Shown here one piece after another: positions 15,806-27,534 of a stretch of 64,000 nucleotides of DNA. Location of the stretch: assembly GCA_026981975.1 (NCBI GenBank), contig JALSHV010000010.1, forward strand, positions 124,001 to 188,000. Reading direction: 5' to 3'. Position numbers and translations under genes: made by a program. The DNA comes from Aquificaceae bacterium (lineage in GTDB: Bacteria > Aquificota > Aquificia > Aquificales > Aquificaceae). Within the stretch, counting starts at the first letter, position 1. Every line of letters begins with the position of its first letter. Under the pieces are notes generated by a model. It worked only from the letters and a program-made list of their open reading frames with translations. It searched no databases and was not told the DNA's origin.

Positions 15806-16882
15806 ATGAACATTTTAATCGTAGGCAGTGGTATTGTAGGGCTTTCTACAGCCTTGGAGTTAGCACTTGCAGGTTATAAAGTAAAGATAGTAACCAGAAA
15901 CTACGAAGAAGGAGCTTCTTGGGTAGCGGGAGGTATGCTTGCTCCTTTTTCTGAAGGATTAACGGGAGATCTCCTTGACTTTTCCAGAAAATCACTCTCT
16001 CTTTTCCCCGACTTTAAACTCAAGGTGGAAGAAACATCAAGGGGTAAAATTCCCTACAAAAGTGGTTGTGTTCTAAGGTTAGCTCTATCCGAAGAAGAAA
16101 AGGAAAGATTTGAAAAACTATGCTCAGAGTATAACTCCCTTGGCATAAACTTTGAGCGTTTTTCAGAAGATAAAATCTCCTTAATTCAAAAAAATCTGAG
16201 TGAGGAAATACGCGGAGGGTGGTTCTTTCCCGAAGAAGGAGATACGGATACGGAAAGATTAATGGATTCCCTTTTGATAGCTTTGAGTAATCTCGGTGTA
16301 AGGATAGAAGTAGATGAAATAAAAGAAATTTACAAGGAAGGGAAAACCGTTAAAGAACTTAAGGGACTTAAAGGAATTTACAGTGCTGATTTTTATGTAT
16401 TTGCGACAGGATTTTGGTCTGGAAAGTTATTAAAAGTTCCGGTCTTTCCTGTTAAGGGTCAGATCTTGAAAGTGAAAAACCCCGCTCCTGATAAGACTCT
16501 ATACGCGGAGGGTATTTACATAATCCCTAAGGAAAATTACGTTCTTATAGGAGCTACTTCGGAAGAAAGACAAACAAATCCTCAGCCTACTCTCTTTGCT
16601 TTAAACTATCTAAGCTGTAAAGCTCTCAAGCTTTTCCCTCCCATTGTTGAAGCGGAGTTTATATCTTTAAAAACAGGATTCAGACCCGCAACCCCTGATG
16701 GAAAACCGATTATGGAATTAGGAAATAACTACACAATTCTAACTGGTTTTTACAGAAACGGGATAATGTGGACACCTATCGCTTCTAAATCTGTTCTTGA
16801 ATACTTGGAAAAGGGAGTAAAATCTCAATACTTTGAACTTTTCTCCTGCAGAAGATTTTATAATTTTGAAGATGATTCGTAA
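15806..16882 (+). CDS. thiO: FAD-dependent glycine oxidase-like protein ThiO
   Basis: This 358-residue flavoprotein of the D-amino-acid oxidase/glycine oxidase fold has the N-terminal dinucleotide-binding motif GSGIVGLSTALELALAG and a C-terminal FAD contact region around GFRPATPDGKP and GFYRNGI. In thiamine synthesis ThiO oxidises glycine to the imine needed for the thiazole ring. Other members oxidise different amines, so the exact substrate is inferred. The 3' end overlaps purC by 11 nt. Confidence 0.85.
   Translation: MNILIVGSGIVGLSTALELALAGYKVKIVTRNYEEGASWVAGGMLAPFSEGLTGDLLDFSRKSLSLFPDFKLKVEETSRGKIPYKSGCVLRLALSEEEKERFEKLCSEYNSLGINFERFSEDKISLIQKNLSEEIRGGWFFPEEGDTDTERLMDSLLIALSNLGVRIEVDEIKEIYKEGKTVKELKGLKGIYSADFYVFATGFWSGKLLKVPVFPVKGQILKVKNPAPDKTLYAEGIYIIPKENYVLIGATSEERQTNPQPTLFALNYLSCKALKLFPPIVEAEFISLKTGFRPATPDGKPIMELGNNYTILTGFYRNGIMWTPIASKSVLEYLEKGVKSQYFELFSCRRFYNFEDDS
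16859..16864 (+). promoter_or_regulatory. -10 hexamer for purC inside the end of thiO
   Basis: TATAAT is followed by 7 nt and then the purC ATG at 16872. Although the genes overlap, purC thus has its own predicted leaderless promoter. Confidence 0.6.
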
Positions 16883-17579
16883 GCTTGATAAATTATACGA
16901 AGGGAAAGCAAAAGTAGTTTACAAAACTTCAGATCCTGATAAACTTATTCTGCACTTTAAAGATAAAGTAACAGCCTTTGACGGACTTAAAGAAGAAGAG
17001 AGAAAAGGGAAAGGTATTTTGAACAATCTCATCTCTTCCCTACTCTTTGAGATTTTGGAATCTAAGGGAATAAAAACCCATTATATTCGCAGACTTTCTG
17101 ATAGGGAAATGCTTGTCTGGAAAGCCGAGAGATTCCTTGTAGAAGTTGTTGTGAGAAACGTAGCAGCTGGCAGTTTAGTTAAAAGATTAGATTTCAAAGA
17201 AGGAGAATTCTTGAAAACTCCTCTTGTGGAATTCTTTTACAAGAGCGATAAGTTAAAAGACCCTTTAATATGTAGATCTCATATAAAACTCATGAATCTC
17301 GCCCCTGAGGAAGCTATTTCCTTTATGGAAGAAACCGCTTTGAAGGTAAACAGTGTATTAAAGGATATTCTTAAAGAGCGCAATCTACTGCTTGTAGATT
17401 TTAAATTAGAATTCGGGAAATTGCCTAACAATTCTGTAATTGTAATTGATGAAATATCACCTGACAGTATGAGAATCTGGGATAAAAAGACAGGAGAAAA
17501 GTTAGATAAAGACAGATTCCGTTACAATCTTGGAGATCTGTTAGAAGGTTACAGAAAGATCCTTGAAAGAATAAGCTGA
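16872..17579 (+). CDS. purC: SAICAR synthetase
   Basis: PurC joins aspartate to carboxyaminoimidazole ribotide in purine synthesis, using ATP. The protein has 235 residues, the single-domain bacterial length. Family motifs include KLYEGKAKVVY at the ATP site, KDKVTAFDG, RNVAAGSLVKR and ISPDSMRIWD. The ATG at 16872 gives the canonical start MIRKLDKLYEGKAK; an in-frame start at 16833 lies inside thiO. It is the first of two purine genes in the window, with purD at 24724. Confidence 0.96.
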   Translation: MIRKLDKLYEGKAKVVYKTSDPDKLILHFKDKVTAFDGLKEEERKGKGILNNLISSLLFEILESKGIKTHYIRRLSDREMLVWKAERFLVEVVVRNVAAGSLVKRLDFKEGEFLKTPLVEFFYKSDKLKDPLICRSHIKLMNLAPEEAISFMEETALKVNSVLKDILKERNLLLVDFKLEFGKLPNNSVIVIDEISPDSMRIWDKKTGEKLDKDRFRYNLGDLLEGYRKILERIS

Positions 17580-17581
17580 TC

Positions 17582-18337
17582 TCAATTCAGTTTGTAAACG
17601 ATTGGTATTACAAGAACAACTTCTTTTTTCGGCTTTGGAAAATTCTCCGAAGCTTTTAGAACCGTATCTACTGCTTTTTTGTCAAGAACTTCATATCCGG
17701 AACTTTTCTTTACATGTATATCCCTTATTCCTTGTGGGGTTAAAGTAAAACAAACGACAACAGTTCCTTGCCAACCCATTCTTCTTGCGATAAAGGGATA
17801 CCTTAAATAGCTTTGAATAATTTCTCTTATAAGAGATAAATTAGTTTCTTCAAATACTGTCTGATAGTCTTTGACTTCATCAATTTTTTTCTGTTCTACA
17901 GTTTTTTTATTTTCTTCAATTTCCTTTTCAGCTCTGATAGGAATACTTGATGTTGAAGGAATTTCCCTTTTTGTAACTGTAGTTTTTATAGGATTTTCCT
18001 CTTTCTTAAATTCCTTAAGAATTTCCTTATTACGGAAAGGTTTTTTATGCGTTTCCTCCCGCTTTATTTGTTTTTTAGGAGGAGATTGCTTTTTCTTAAT
18101 AACTGACCTTTTAACTTCTTTCTTTTGAATTTTTTTTAAAACTTTCTTTTTTCTTCTTTTTTGATACTTCGGCGAGGGAGATTTTTTACTAACTTCTTCT
18201 TCCAATTTAATAATAGAAAGCGGTATGTTTATATTGGCTTTTTTCTGAGGTTTTATTTTATTTGTAAAAGCAAAAATGAGAAAAATAAAGAATAAATGAA
18301 GCATAAAGGAAATAGTAAAAGCTGTAAGATACCTCAT
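17582..18337 (-). CDS. tonB: Energy transducer TonB
   Basis: This 251-residue protein has one N-terminal membrane helix (about 7-26), a very lysine-rich periplasmic spacer (about 30-165) and a C-terminal TonB domain (about 175-251) with the conserved YPFIARRMGWQGTVVV. TonB carries proton-motive force from ExbB-ExbD to outer-membrane receptors. The spacer is rich in Lys-Lys and Glu rather than Pro-Lys repeats. Its start overlaps exbD by 4 nt, so exbB-exbD-tonB form one operon. A second TonB-like gene is at 57994-58686. No TonB-dependent receptor is in the window. Confidence 0.88.
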   Translation of the reverse strand: MRYLTAFTISFMLHLFFIFLIFAFTNKIKPQKKANINIPLSIIKLEEEVSKKSPSPKYQKRRKKKVLKKIQKKEVKRSVIKKKQSPPKKQIKREETHKKPFRNKEILKEFKKEENPIKTTVTKREIPSTSSIPIRAEKEIEENKKTVEQKKIDEVKDYQTVFEETNLSLIREIIQSYLRYPFIARRMGWQGTVVVCFTLTPQGIRDIHVKKSSGYEVLDKKAVDTVLKASENFPKPKKEVVLVIPIVYKLN

Positions 18338-18714
18338 TTCTTAATAACTCGTAGAGATACATTTTTAAAGCCGTAAGTGTTCAAAACATCAAGAACTTTT
18401 ACAAAGTGTTCAAGAGATATACTCTTGTCCGCCCTGAGGTTAATCGGACTGTCTTTTCTAAAATTTCCAAGTTTTACTTTGAGTTCTTTTATACTTACCT
18501 TTTTTCCGTTGAGATAAACTCTTCCCTTCTGCGTAATAGTTATGTTTATTACTTTAAGGATTTTGGAACTTTTTCCGCTTTCAGCAGAAGGCAAGTTAAC
18601 AGGAATTTCTCCCTGCACTACGAAAGTTGCCGTTGTCAGAACTATAGTTAAAAGAACAAGCATTATATCAACTAAAGGAATAACGTTAATGTAATTGAAT
18701 TCCTTATCTTCCAT
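18334..18714 (-). CDS. exbD: Biopolymer transport protein ExbD/TolR
   Basis: This 126-residue protein has a single N-terminal membrane helix containing the conserved Asp (VIPLVDIMLVLLTIVL, about 11-26) and a periplasmic domain. With ExbB it forms the proton-driven motor that energises TonB. The start overlaps exbB by 11 nt and the stop overlaps tonB by 4 nt. Confidence 0.92.
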   Translation of the reverse strand: MEDKEFNYINVIPLVDIMLVLLTIVLTTATFVVQGEIPVNLPSAESGKSSKILKVINITITQKGRVYLNGKKVSIKELKVKLGNFRKDSPINLRADKSISLEHFVKVLDVLNTYGFKNVSLRVIKK

Positions 18715-19129
18715 TCTTTATCTCCCAAAGAGCAATAAGAACTTTTACTCTTCTGATAAGTAGGTTATAAAGGATAATAGCGGGTATGGCTACTAAAAGA
18801 CCAACTGCGGTTGCTTTAAGAGCAAGGGCAAGACCTACCATTATTTCCTTTGTATCAACAAATCCTTTTTCTCCCAAGGTATAAAAAGTAAACATTATTC
18901 CGAGAACCGTTCCCAGTAATCCTACATAAGGAGCGTTTGATCCTATGGTTGCTATAACGTGTATTCCTTTTGTCAGTGTTATCTCAAGCTCTTGTTTGCT
19001 TTTGAATTCTGCTAGTTTAACACTTCTGAAAAATAGCCATCGCTCAATGGAAATACCCACCGCTAAAATACTCATAAATCCCAGTAAGCCTATAATACCG
19101 TAATCCACAAGCTCTTTTATGTTCTCCAT
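18704..19129 (-). CDS. exbB: Biopolymer transport protein ExbB/TolQ/MotA family
   Basis: This is a short ExbB-type motor protein of 141 residues with three membrane helices (about 8-28, 62-85 and 99-124). The conserved stretch GLLGTVLGIMFTF lies in helix 2 and ATAVGLLVAIPA in helix 3. It is shorter than E. coli ExbB because the large cytoplasmic loop is reduced. It is the first gene of exbB-exbD-tonB. CATAAAAT stands 7 nt before the ATG, another likely leaderless start. Confidence 0.9.
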   Translation of the reverse strand: MENIKELVDYGIIGLLGFMSILAVGISIERWLFFRSVKLAEFKSKQELEITLTKGIHVIATIGSNAPYVGLLGTVLGIMFTFYTLGEKGFVDTKEIMVGLALALKATAVGLLVAIPAIILYNLLIRRVKVLIALWEIKNGR

Positions 19130-19171
19130 AGTGTTAATTTTATGATAAAATTAACGATAAATACGGTGTAT

Positions 19172-19762
19172 TTAAACAGGAGGTTTTATGTAAAGAGGTT
19201 CTATACTAAACAGATTATCCCCTTCTGGGTTGTTTTTAAGTTTTTCATAAGCGTAAATACCGCCGTATGCGGAAAAAGGGAAAAAGGGATAAACTATCTG
19301 CTCTGATGTAAGCTCAGTGTATTTAGAAGTCCTTACTGTTATACCTGTTCCTTGGAGTTTTTCTCCTTTGTATATCTTAACTTCTGAAAAATGGTCTTCG
19401 TTGTATATCCTGTAAAGGAGGTTTGTGCTTACCGCAAGATAAGGAATCCGAGGCATAGGAGCTGAAGTAAAGTATGCTAACAAAAACAGGTTCTCATACG
19501 AAACAACAGGTTTTTTCAAAATGTAAGCTATTGTCTTTACAAAAGTTACACCAATTCTCAGAGAAGTCAGATATCCCACTCCTATTGATACAGCAAAAGC
19601 ATCAAAATCTGAAGGGTGTAATTTAAGTTCTTCAAGAGCAGAAGGGAGCAATTCTAAGGTTTTCTTTTCCGAGTTTATATAGTGAATAAGTTTAACTTCT
19701 CCTTTTTCTACAACTGAGAGATTAAACGTAGAGAAAGATGTGTCTAAGGATAATATTCTCAT
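19172..19762 (-). CDS. tsaB: tRNA threonylcarbamoyladenosine protein TsaB
   Basis: TsaB is the non-catalytic partner of TsaD in making t6A37 of ANN-decoding tRNAs. The 196-residue protein starts MRILSLDTSFSTFNLSV, the ASKHA-fold beginning typical of TsaB. It contains SIGVGYLTSLRIGVTFVKTI, equivalent to the family motif G-P-G-S-F-T-G-L-R but diverged (VGYLTSLRIG). The ATG at 19762 overlaps the gatA stop (ATGA), and the longer ORF start inside gatA is rejected. Confidence 0.85.
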   Translation of the reverse strand: MRILSLDTSFSTFNLSVVEKGEVKLIHYINSEKKTLELLPSALEELKLHPSDFDAFAVSIGVGYLTSLRIGVTFVKTIAYILKKPVVSYENLFLLAYFTSAPMPRIPYLAVSTNLLYRIYNEDHFSEVKIYKGEKLQGTGITVRTSKYTELTSEQIVYPFFPFSAYGGIYAYEKLKNNPEGDNLFSIEPLYIKPPV

Positions 19763-21201
19763 AGATTTGGCAATTTTTCGTAGTGGGGATAAATTTGCTC
19801 CCATACAAAGCTCAACTTTAAAAGGGTTGCCTCATCCCAAGGTTTTCCTATAAGTTGAGCGCCTACTGGTAAACCCTTTACCCAGTTAACGGGAATAGAT
19901 ATTGCGGGGAGTCCAGCAAGATTCACGGGAACAGTAAAAACATCGGATAAATACATTTCTATAGGATTTTCAAGCCTTTCTCCCAATTTAAAAGGCAGGG
20001 TAGGGGTAGTAGGACAAGCTATAACATCTACCCGCTTAAAAGCTTTTAGAAAATCATCGTATACTAATTTGCGGACTTTCATAGCTTTGAGATAATAAGC
20101 ATCGTAATATCCCGCAGACAGTGTAAATGTGCCGAGCATTATCCTTCTTTTGACTTCAGCACCGAACCCTTCATCTCTTGTTTTTGCATACATTTCCGAA
20201 AGATTTTTATAGTTTTTTGTTCTATATCCGTATTTAACACCGTCGTAACGGGCAAGATTGGAAGAGGCTTCCGCTGGGGCTATTATATAGTAAGCAGGTA
20301 TGGCATACCTAACATGGGGAAGGGAAATCTCTTCTATCTTACAGCCGATCTTTTCAAGTTCTTTTACAAAGCTGTAAAAACTTTCTTTAATTTCTTGCTG
20401 AAGATCAAATTCAAAAAATTCTGTAGGCAAGCCTATCCTTATACCCTTTGTATCCCTTTTTATTTCTTCTCTGTAGGGAGGAACTTTTACATTTGCACAA
20501 GTGGAGTCCTTTTCATCGTAACCGCTTATAACTTCCAAAATCAGAGCTATATCCTCTGTTCTTCTCCCAAAAGCTCCGATCTGATCCAATGAGGAAGCAA
20601 AAGCTACCAGTCCATAACGGGAAACCCTACCGTATGTGGGTTTTATTCCTATAACACCGCAAAAAGAAGCGGGTTGTCTTATTGATCCTCCCGTATCGGA
20701 TCCCAAGGCTATCGGTGCCGACATAACTGCGGTTGCCGCCGCAGATCCACCTGAAGATCCCCCCGGAACTCTTTCCGTATCCCAGGGATTTTTCGTAGGA
20801 AAAAAAGCGGAATACTCTGTAGAAGATCCCATAGCGAATTCGTCCATATTGGTTTTTCCTAAGAACAAAGCACCTTCTTTTTTGAGTTTTTCTATAACCG
20901 TAGCATCGTAGGGAGATACAAAGTTCTCCAGAATTTTGGAAGCACAAGTGGTTCTTTCACCCTTTATAACTATGTTATCTTTAACTGCAACGGGTATCCC
21001 GAAAAGCTTTCCGCAAGGTCTTTTCTCATCAAGCTTTTTTGCCAGATTGTAAGCTTTCTCATACGTAGGTGTTATATAAGCCTTAATTTTTTCTTCTGTC
21101 TCTTCAAATCTCTCAGCAAAAGCTTCCACAATTTCGGAAGGTTTAACCTCTCCTTTGGAAATCAAATCAGCTAACTCACAGATTCCTTTTTTCCAAAGCA
21201 T
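19759..21201 (-). CDS. gatA: Glutamyl-tRNA(Gln)/aspartyl-tRNA(Asn) amidotransferase subunit A
   Basis: GatA is the amidase subunit that releases ammonia from glutamine for GatB, converting mischarged Glu-tRNA-Gln or Asp-tRNA-Asn. The 480-residue protein has the amidase Ser-cisSer-Lys triad in VAVKDNI (Lys about 73), VPGGSSGGSAAA and GSDTGGSIRQP. gatB and gatC are not adjacent, which is usual in genomes with scattered gat genes. TAAAAT ends 6 nt before the ATG. The gene is coupled to tsaB downstream. Confidence 0.96.
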   Translation of the reverse strand: MLWKKGICELADLISKGEVKPSEIVEAFAERFEETEEKIKAYITPTYEKAYNLAKKLDEKRPCGKLFGIPVAVKDNIVIKGERTTCASKILENFVSPYDATVIEKLKKEGALFLGKTNMDEFAMGSSTEYSAFFPTKNPWDTERVPGGSSGGSAAATAVMSAPIALGSDTGGSIRQPASFCGVIGIKPTYGRVSRYGLVAFASSLDQIGAFGRRTEDIALILEVISGYDEKDSTCANVKVPPYREEIKRDTKGIRIGLPTEFFEFDLQQEIKESFYSFVKELEKIGCKIEEISLPHVRYAIPAYYIIAPAEASSNLARYDGVKYGYRTKNYKNLSEMYAKTRDEGFGAEVKRRIMLGTFTLSAGYYDAYYLKAMKVRKLVYDDFLKAFKRVDVIACPTTPTLPFKLGERLENPIEMYLSDVFTVPVNLAGLPAISIPVNWVKGLPVGAQLIGKPWDEATLLKLSFVWEQIYPHYEKLPNL

Positions 21202-21220
21202 GGATATATTTTAGGATAAA

Positions 21221-21823
21221 GTGGGAGTTATAGTGAATTTAGAAAAACCCCGATTTAAGGGAGAAATGTCTGTAGAGGAAGCTCTTTATAGGCGTAGATC
21301 AGTAAGGGATTATTCTCCTGAGCCTTTGAGTATTTCAGAAATTTCTCAAATTTTATGGTCTGCTCAAGGGTTAACTCACCCATACGGATACAGAACAGCT
21401 CCTTCCGCAGGAGCGCTTTATCCTTTGGAAATATACATACACGCTACACGGGTGGAAAATCTTCCTAAGGGTATATACAAATACATGCCTTCCAAACATA
21501 GCCTTCTTCTTATAAAAGAAGGGGATTTCTCAAAAGAGTTGTTCAAAGCTTCTCTTTCACAAGAACAGGTGCTTACAGCAGCACTGATTATACTTATATT
21601 CGGCGTATTTGCAAGAACCACATCAAAATACGGTAAAAGAGGAATCAGATACGTGTTTAATGAAGTAGGACATGTGAGTCAAAATATATATCTTCAAGCC
21701 ACAGCCTTGCGCTTAGGAACCGTTGCCATAGGTGCTTTTTACGATGAGGAGATAAAATCAATAGTAAGAGCTGAGAAAGAAGAAGAACCTCTTTATATAA
21801 TGCCCATCGGTAAACCTATTTAA
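21221..21823 (+). CDS. SagB-type nitroreductase-like oxidoreductase
   Basis: This 200-residue flavin-dependent protein is of the SagB/ThcOx branch of the nitroreductase fold. It shows RRSVRDYSPEPLS (FMN phosphate contact), SAGALYPLEIYI and the C-terminal YIMPIGKP. SagB enzymes oxidise azolines in peptide natural products, but stand-alone bacterial members have no known substrate, and no cyclodehydratase or precursor peptide gene is nearby. The start is GTG at 21221 or GTG at 21233. TATATT ends 10 nt before the first. Confidence 0.8.
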   Translation: MGVIVNLEKPRFKGEMSVEEALYRRRSVRDYSPEPLSISEISQILWSAQGLTHPYGYRTAPSAGALYPLEIYIHATRVENLPKGIYKYMPSKHSLLLIKEGDFSKELFKASLSQEQVLTAALIILIFGVFARTTSKYGKRGIRYVFNEVGHVSQNIYLQATALRLGTVAIGAFYDEEIKSIVRAEKEEEPLYIMPIGKPI

Positions 21824-21824
21824 C

Positions 21825-22754
21825 TCAAGCAATCAAAAGCTCTTTAAGGGTAACCTCTACACATTCAGAGAGAGCTTTGAGATTGTATCCACCTTCTAAA
21901 GCAAAAAGAACAGGAGATCCAAGTTCACAACAAAGGCTTACAATACTCCTTACAATTTTCCTTACACCTTCCGTGGATAGACTTAGATGAGTAAGGGGAT
22001 CTTCTCTATGCAAATCGTATCCTGCAGATATGAGAACAAAATCTGGATTAAAGGATAGAAAGCTTTCCCTTAAGGTAGTTTGATATACAGGTATAAACTC
22101 AGCATCTCCGCTAAAAGCAGACATAGGTATGTTTAATGTATATCCTAATCCCTTACCTGCTCCCTTTTCACTATCACTACCAGTTCCAGGATAAAAAGGA
22201 TACTGATGGGTAGAAAAGTAAAAAACACAGTCTTCTTCGTAGAAACTCTTTTGAGTTCCGTTTCCGTGATGAGCATCAAAGTCTATTATGTAGATTCTTT
22301 TCTTACCTTTATTAAGTAAATAGCGGGCACCGATGGCTATATTGTTAAAAAGACAAAATCCCATAGCCTTTGCAAATTCCGCATGGTGTCCCGGCGGTCT
22401 TACAGCGCAAAAGACAGCTTCTACTTCCCCTTTAAGGATTCTATCTATTCCTTCAAGAACACCGCCTACGGCGGTAAGTGCCACCTCATAACTATCAGGT
22501 GTGGCGTATGTATCTGAATCTAAAAAACCTCCACCTGCGGTGCAAAAATCGTGTATTTCCTGTATATAAGCGGGATCGTGATTTAAAGCGACTTCTTCTA
22601 CAGTTGCTCTGCGAGGAGAAATAACGTTCAAGTTTTTCAAAATTCCCTTTTTCTCCAAATGGGACATAATAGTAATTAGTCTTTCCTTTCTCTCTGGGTG
22701 ATCTGGATAATTGTGTTTCAGATAGATATCTGAATATACGAATCCTGTTTTCAT
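21825..22754 (-). CDS. Histone-deacetylase-like amidohydrolase
   Basis: This zinc hydrolase of the HDAC/AcuC/acetylpolyamine amidohydrolase family has about 309 residues. The active site is visible as RPPGHHAE (tandem His), FNNIAIGARYL and the zinc-ligand motif IDFDAHHGNGTQ, with a later GYDLHREDPL. The related Aquifex aeolicus HDLP is a structural model for human HDACs. The natural substrate in bacteria is unclear, with acetylpolyamines or acetylated proteins as candidates. The ATG at 22754 is chosen. A TTG at 22763, directly after the upstream stop, is possible. It is in an operon with the TudS-like gene. Confidence 0.9.
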   Translation of the reverse strand: MKTGFVYSDIYLKHNYPDHPERKERLITIMSHLEKKGILKNLNVISPRRATVEEVALNHDPAYIQEIHDFCTAGGGFLDSDTYATPDSYEVALTAVGGVLEGIDRILKGEVEAVFCAVRPPGHHAEFAKAMGFCLFNNIAIGARYLLNKGKKRIYIIDFDAHHGNGTQKSFYEEDCVFYFSTHQYPFYPGTGSDSEKGAGKGLGYTLNIPMSAFSGDAEFIPVYQTTLRESFLSFNPDFVLISAGYDLHREDPLTHLSLSTEGVRKIVRSIVSLCCELGSPVLFALEGGYNLKALSECVEVTLKELLIA

Positions 22755-22763
22755 CTCCGCCAA

Positions 22764-23480
22764 TTATTTTAACACTTGTTTTAACAACGCTTGCGGAACT
22801 GCAAAAGTAAGGTGAGTTTGCAAAATACCCAAAGGAGTTTTCCTCAGAATTTTTAGCAGGTATATTCTGTAAAGATCTCTATCGGTAATTGATCTTAGTT
22901 TTCTCTCTGTGCGGGGATAAAAAGTTTGAAGGAATCGGGATATTTTGAAATGAAAGTCTTCAATTTCAGCACAGGTCCTTAATTGTGCAAGTGTAAATAC
23001 ACTTATAAGGAATCTTAACTTGAACTTTTTTCTTCTGAGCTGAATCTCGTCCGCAACGGGAAGCAGGGGATAAAACTCCTTTACCTTTTTTGCAAATAAA
23101 CCCTTCCCCTTTCTTATAAGCTTTATACCTTCTGGATCTTTGAATATCTTTGTAAGAGATACACCACAAGAAGGAGATTTGCTTTTTAAAAGAAAGCCGT
23201 CCACTTCGCTGACGGATTTTAGGAAAAATAGGCTGTAATCTTCAATCTCTTTGGTAAGATCCCTACCCGTTGAAGGTTGAAAGGCTCTTATCCTTTTCTG
23301 ATCTTGGTAGAGAATTATTTTCTCTCTCGGAACACCCAGATTTACACCCACTTCGGGACATATTTTTACAACTTCTATATAAGGAATCAATTCTATAACA
23401 AAATTATCCTTTACGAATTTACCATTGTAGCGAACCTTATCTCCCGCTAAACAAGCACTTATAACTATTCTTGGTTTCAT
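22764..23480 (-). CDS. DUF523/TudS-like desulfidase with C-terminal DUF1722-like part
   Basis: This is a 238-residue protein. The N-terminal part (about 1-140) is DUF523, whose characterised member TudS removes sulfur from 2-thiouracil using a [4Fe-4S] cluster held by three cysteines. Matching cysteines are seen in ISACLAGDKVRYNG, KICPEVGVNLGVPRE and SKSPSCGV. The rest (about 145-238) resembles DUF1722, which is often fused to it. The ATG at 23480 (MKPRIVISACLAG) is chosen over a longer ORF that crosses the divergent promoter region. Function is inferred from the family. Confidence 0.8.
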   Translation of the reverse strand: MKPRIVISACLAGDKVRYNGKFVKDNFVIELIPYIEVVKICPEVGVNLGVPREKIILYQDQKRIRAFQPSTGRDLTKEIEDYSLFFLKSVSEVDGFLLKSKSPSCGVSLTKIFKDPEGIKLIRKGKGLFAKKVKEFYPLLPVADEIQLRRKKFKLRFLISVFTLAQLRTCAEIEDFHFKISRFLQTFYPRTERKLRSITDRDLYRIYLLKILRKTPLGILQTHLTFAVPQALLKQVLK

Positions 23481-23492
23481 CGTAGTTTTAAG

Positions 23493-23498
23493 TATAAT
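23493..23498 (+). promoter_or_regulatory. -10 hexamer for the MTH1187-family gene
   Basis: TATAAT is followed by 7 nt and then the ATG at 23506, predicting a leaderless mRNA. Confidence 0.6.
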
Positions 23499-23505
23499 TC
23501 TCCTT

Positions 23506-23818
23506 ATGAGTGTTTTAGTGTTTGTCAGTATGACTCCCTTAGGCAAGGGGGAAAGTGTCAGCAAGTATGTGGCTAAGGTTGTAGATATAGTAGATAAATC
23601 CGGACTTCCCTATGTTCTCACCCCAATGGGAACTATTATTGAAGGAGAAAGTTGGGACGAAGTAATGGAGGTTTTAAAAAAAGGATTTGAAGAGCTTAAG
23701 AGAGAATGCTCGCGTATATCCATCACTATGAAAATAGATTACAGAGAAGGTAAATCCGGACGAATCTCCGCAAAAGTGCAATCTGTTCAGCAGAAGTTAG
23801 GAAGAGAAATAAAAACTC

Positions 23819-23835
<17 letters not shown>
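23506..23835 (+). CDS. MTH1187/YkoF-like thiamine-binding protein
   Basis: This 109-residue protein is of the MTH1187 family (former DUF77), a ferredoxin-like fold that forms tetramers and binds thiamine or a related ligand. Family features are SMTPLGKGESVSKYVA at the N-terminus and PMGTIIEGESWDEVMEV in the middle. Its end overlaps the convergent LptF/G gene by 17 nt. The exact role is not established. Confidence 0.8.
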
Positions 23836-27046
<3,211 letters not shown>

Positions 27047-27099
27047 CTAATAATAAAGGTAACACGTAGGTAACTCAAAACGGGTATATTAAAATCACT

Positions 27100-27522
27100 G
27101 TGAGATGGAAGCTGATAGCGGTAGCTTTGTTAAGCGGAGTAGTAATAGCTTCCGATCAGGAAGCAGAAATCCTGAGACTCATAGAAGAAGTTAAAAAGGC
27201 TCCTCCTGAGGAAAAATACAAGGTGATGAACGAACTCAAACTTCATCTTAGAGAACTCAATAGAAGGGAAAGAGAAGAAATGATAAGGAAAATTTACGAG
27301 GAATTCAGAGAGAATAGAGAAGATAGACATGAAAGAGAAGAGATTTACGAACAGCATGAAGAGTATGAAGAACACAGAGAAAAGTATGAAGAGGAATTTG
27401 AAGAAAAGTATTACGAAAAACACGAGGAAAGGGAAATAGAAAGAGGGGAAGATAAATCCGAATACATAGACGGTAAAGACGGACACGAGAATTACGATCA
27501 TCATTATGAAGATGAGGATTGA
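27100..27522 (+). CDS. Secreted Glu/Lys-rich coiled-coil protein, unknown
   Basis: I do not recognise this 140-residue protein. A signal peptide (about 1-18, cleavage near VIAS-DQ) is followed by a long charged helical region dominated by Glu, Lys and Arg (about 20-110). The tail is rich in Asp, His and Tyr (DGHENYDHHYEDED) and could bind metal ions. The start is GTG with TTAAAAT just upstream. It is the first gene of a run with a beta-barrel protein, a response regulator and a histidine kinase, spaced 5-13 nt apart or overlapping. A periplasmic ligand-binding or envelope-stress role in that system is an inference. Confidence 0.6.
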   Translation: MRWKLIAVALLSGVVIASDQEAEILRLIEEVKKAPPEEKYKVMNELKLHLRELNRREREEMIRKIYEEFRENREDRHEREEIYEQHEEYEEHREKYEEEFEEKYYEKHEEREIERGEDKSEYIDGKDGHENYDHHYEDED

Positions 27523-27534
27523 TAAAAGTTAAAG

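Noticed and set aside
27130..27504. Long minus-strand ORF opposite the acidic protein gene
   Set aside because: It is a shadow of the Glu/Lys-rich codons (Phe/Leu-rich product), with no start site or family similarity.
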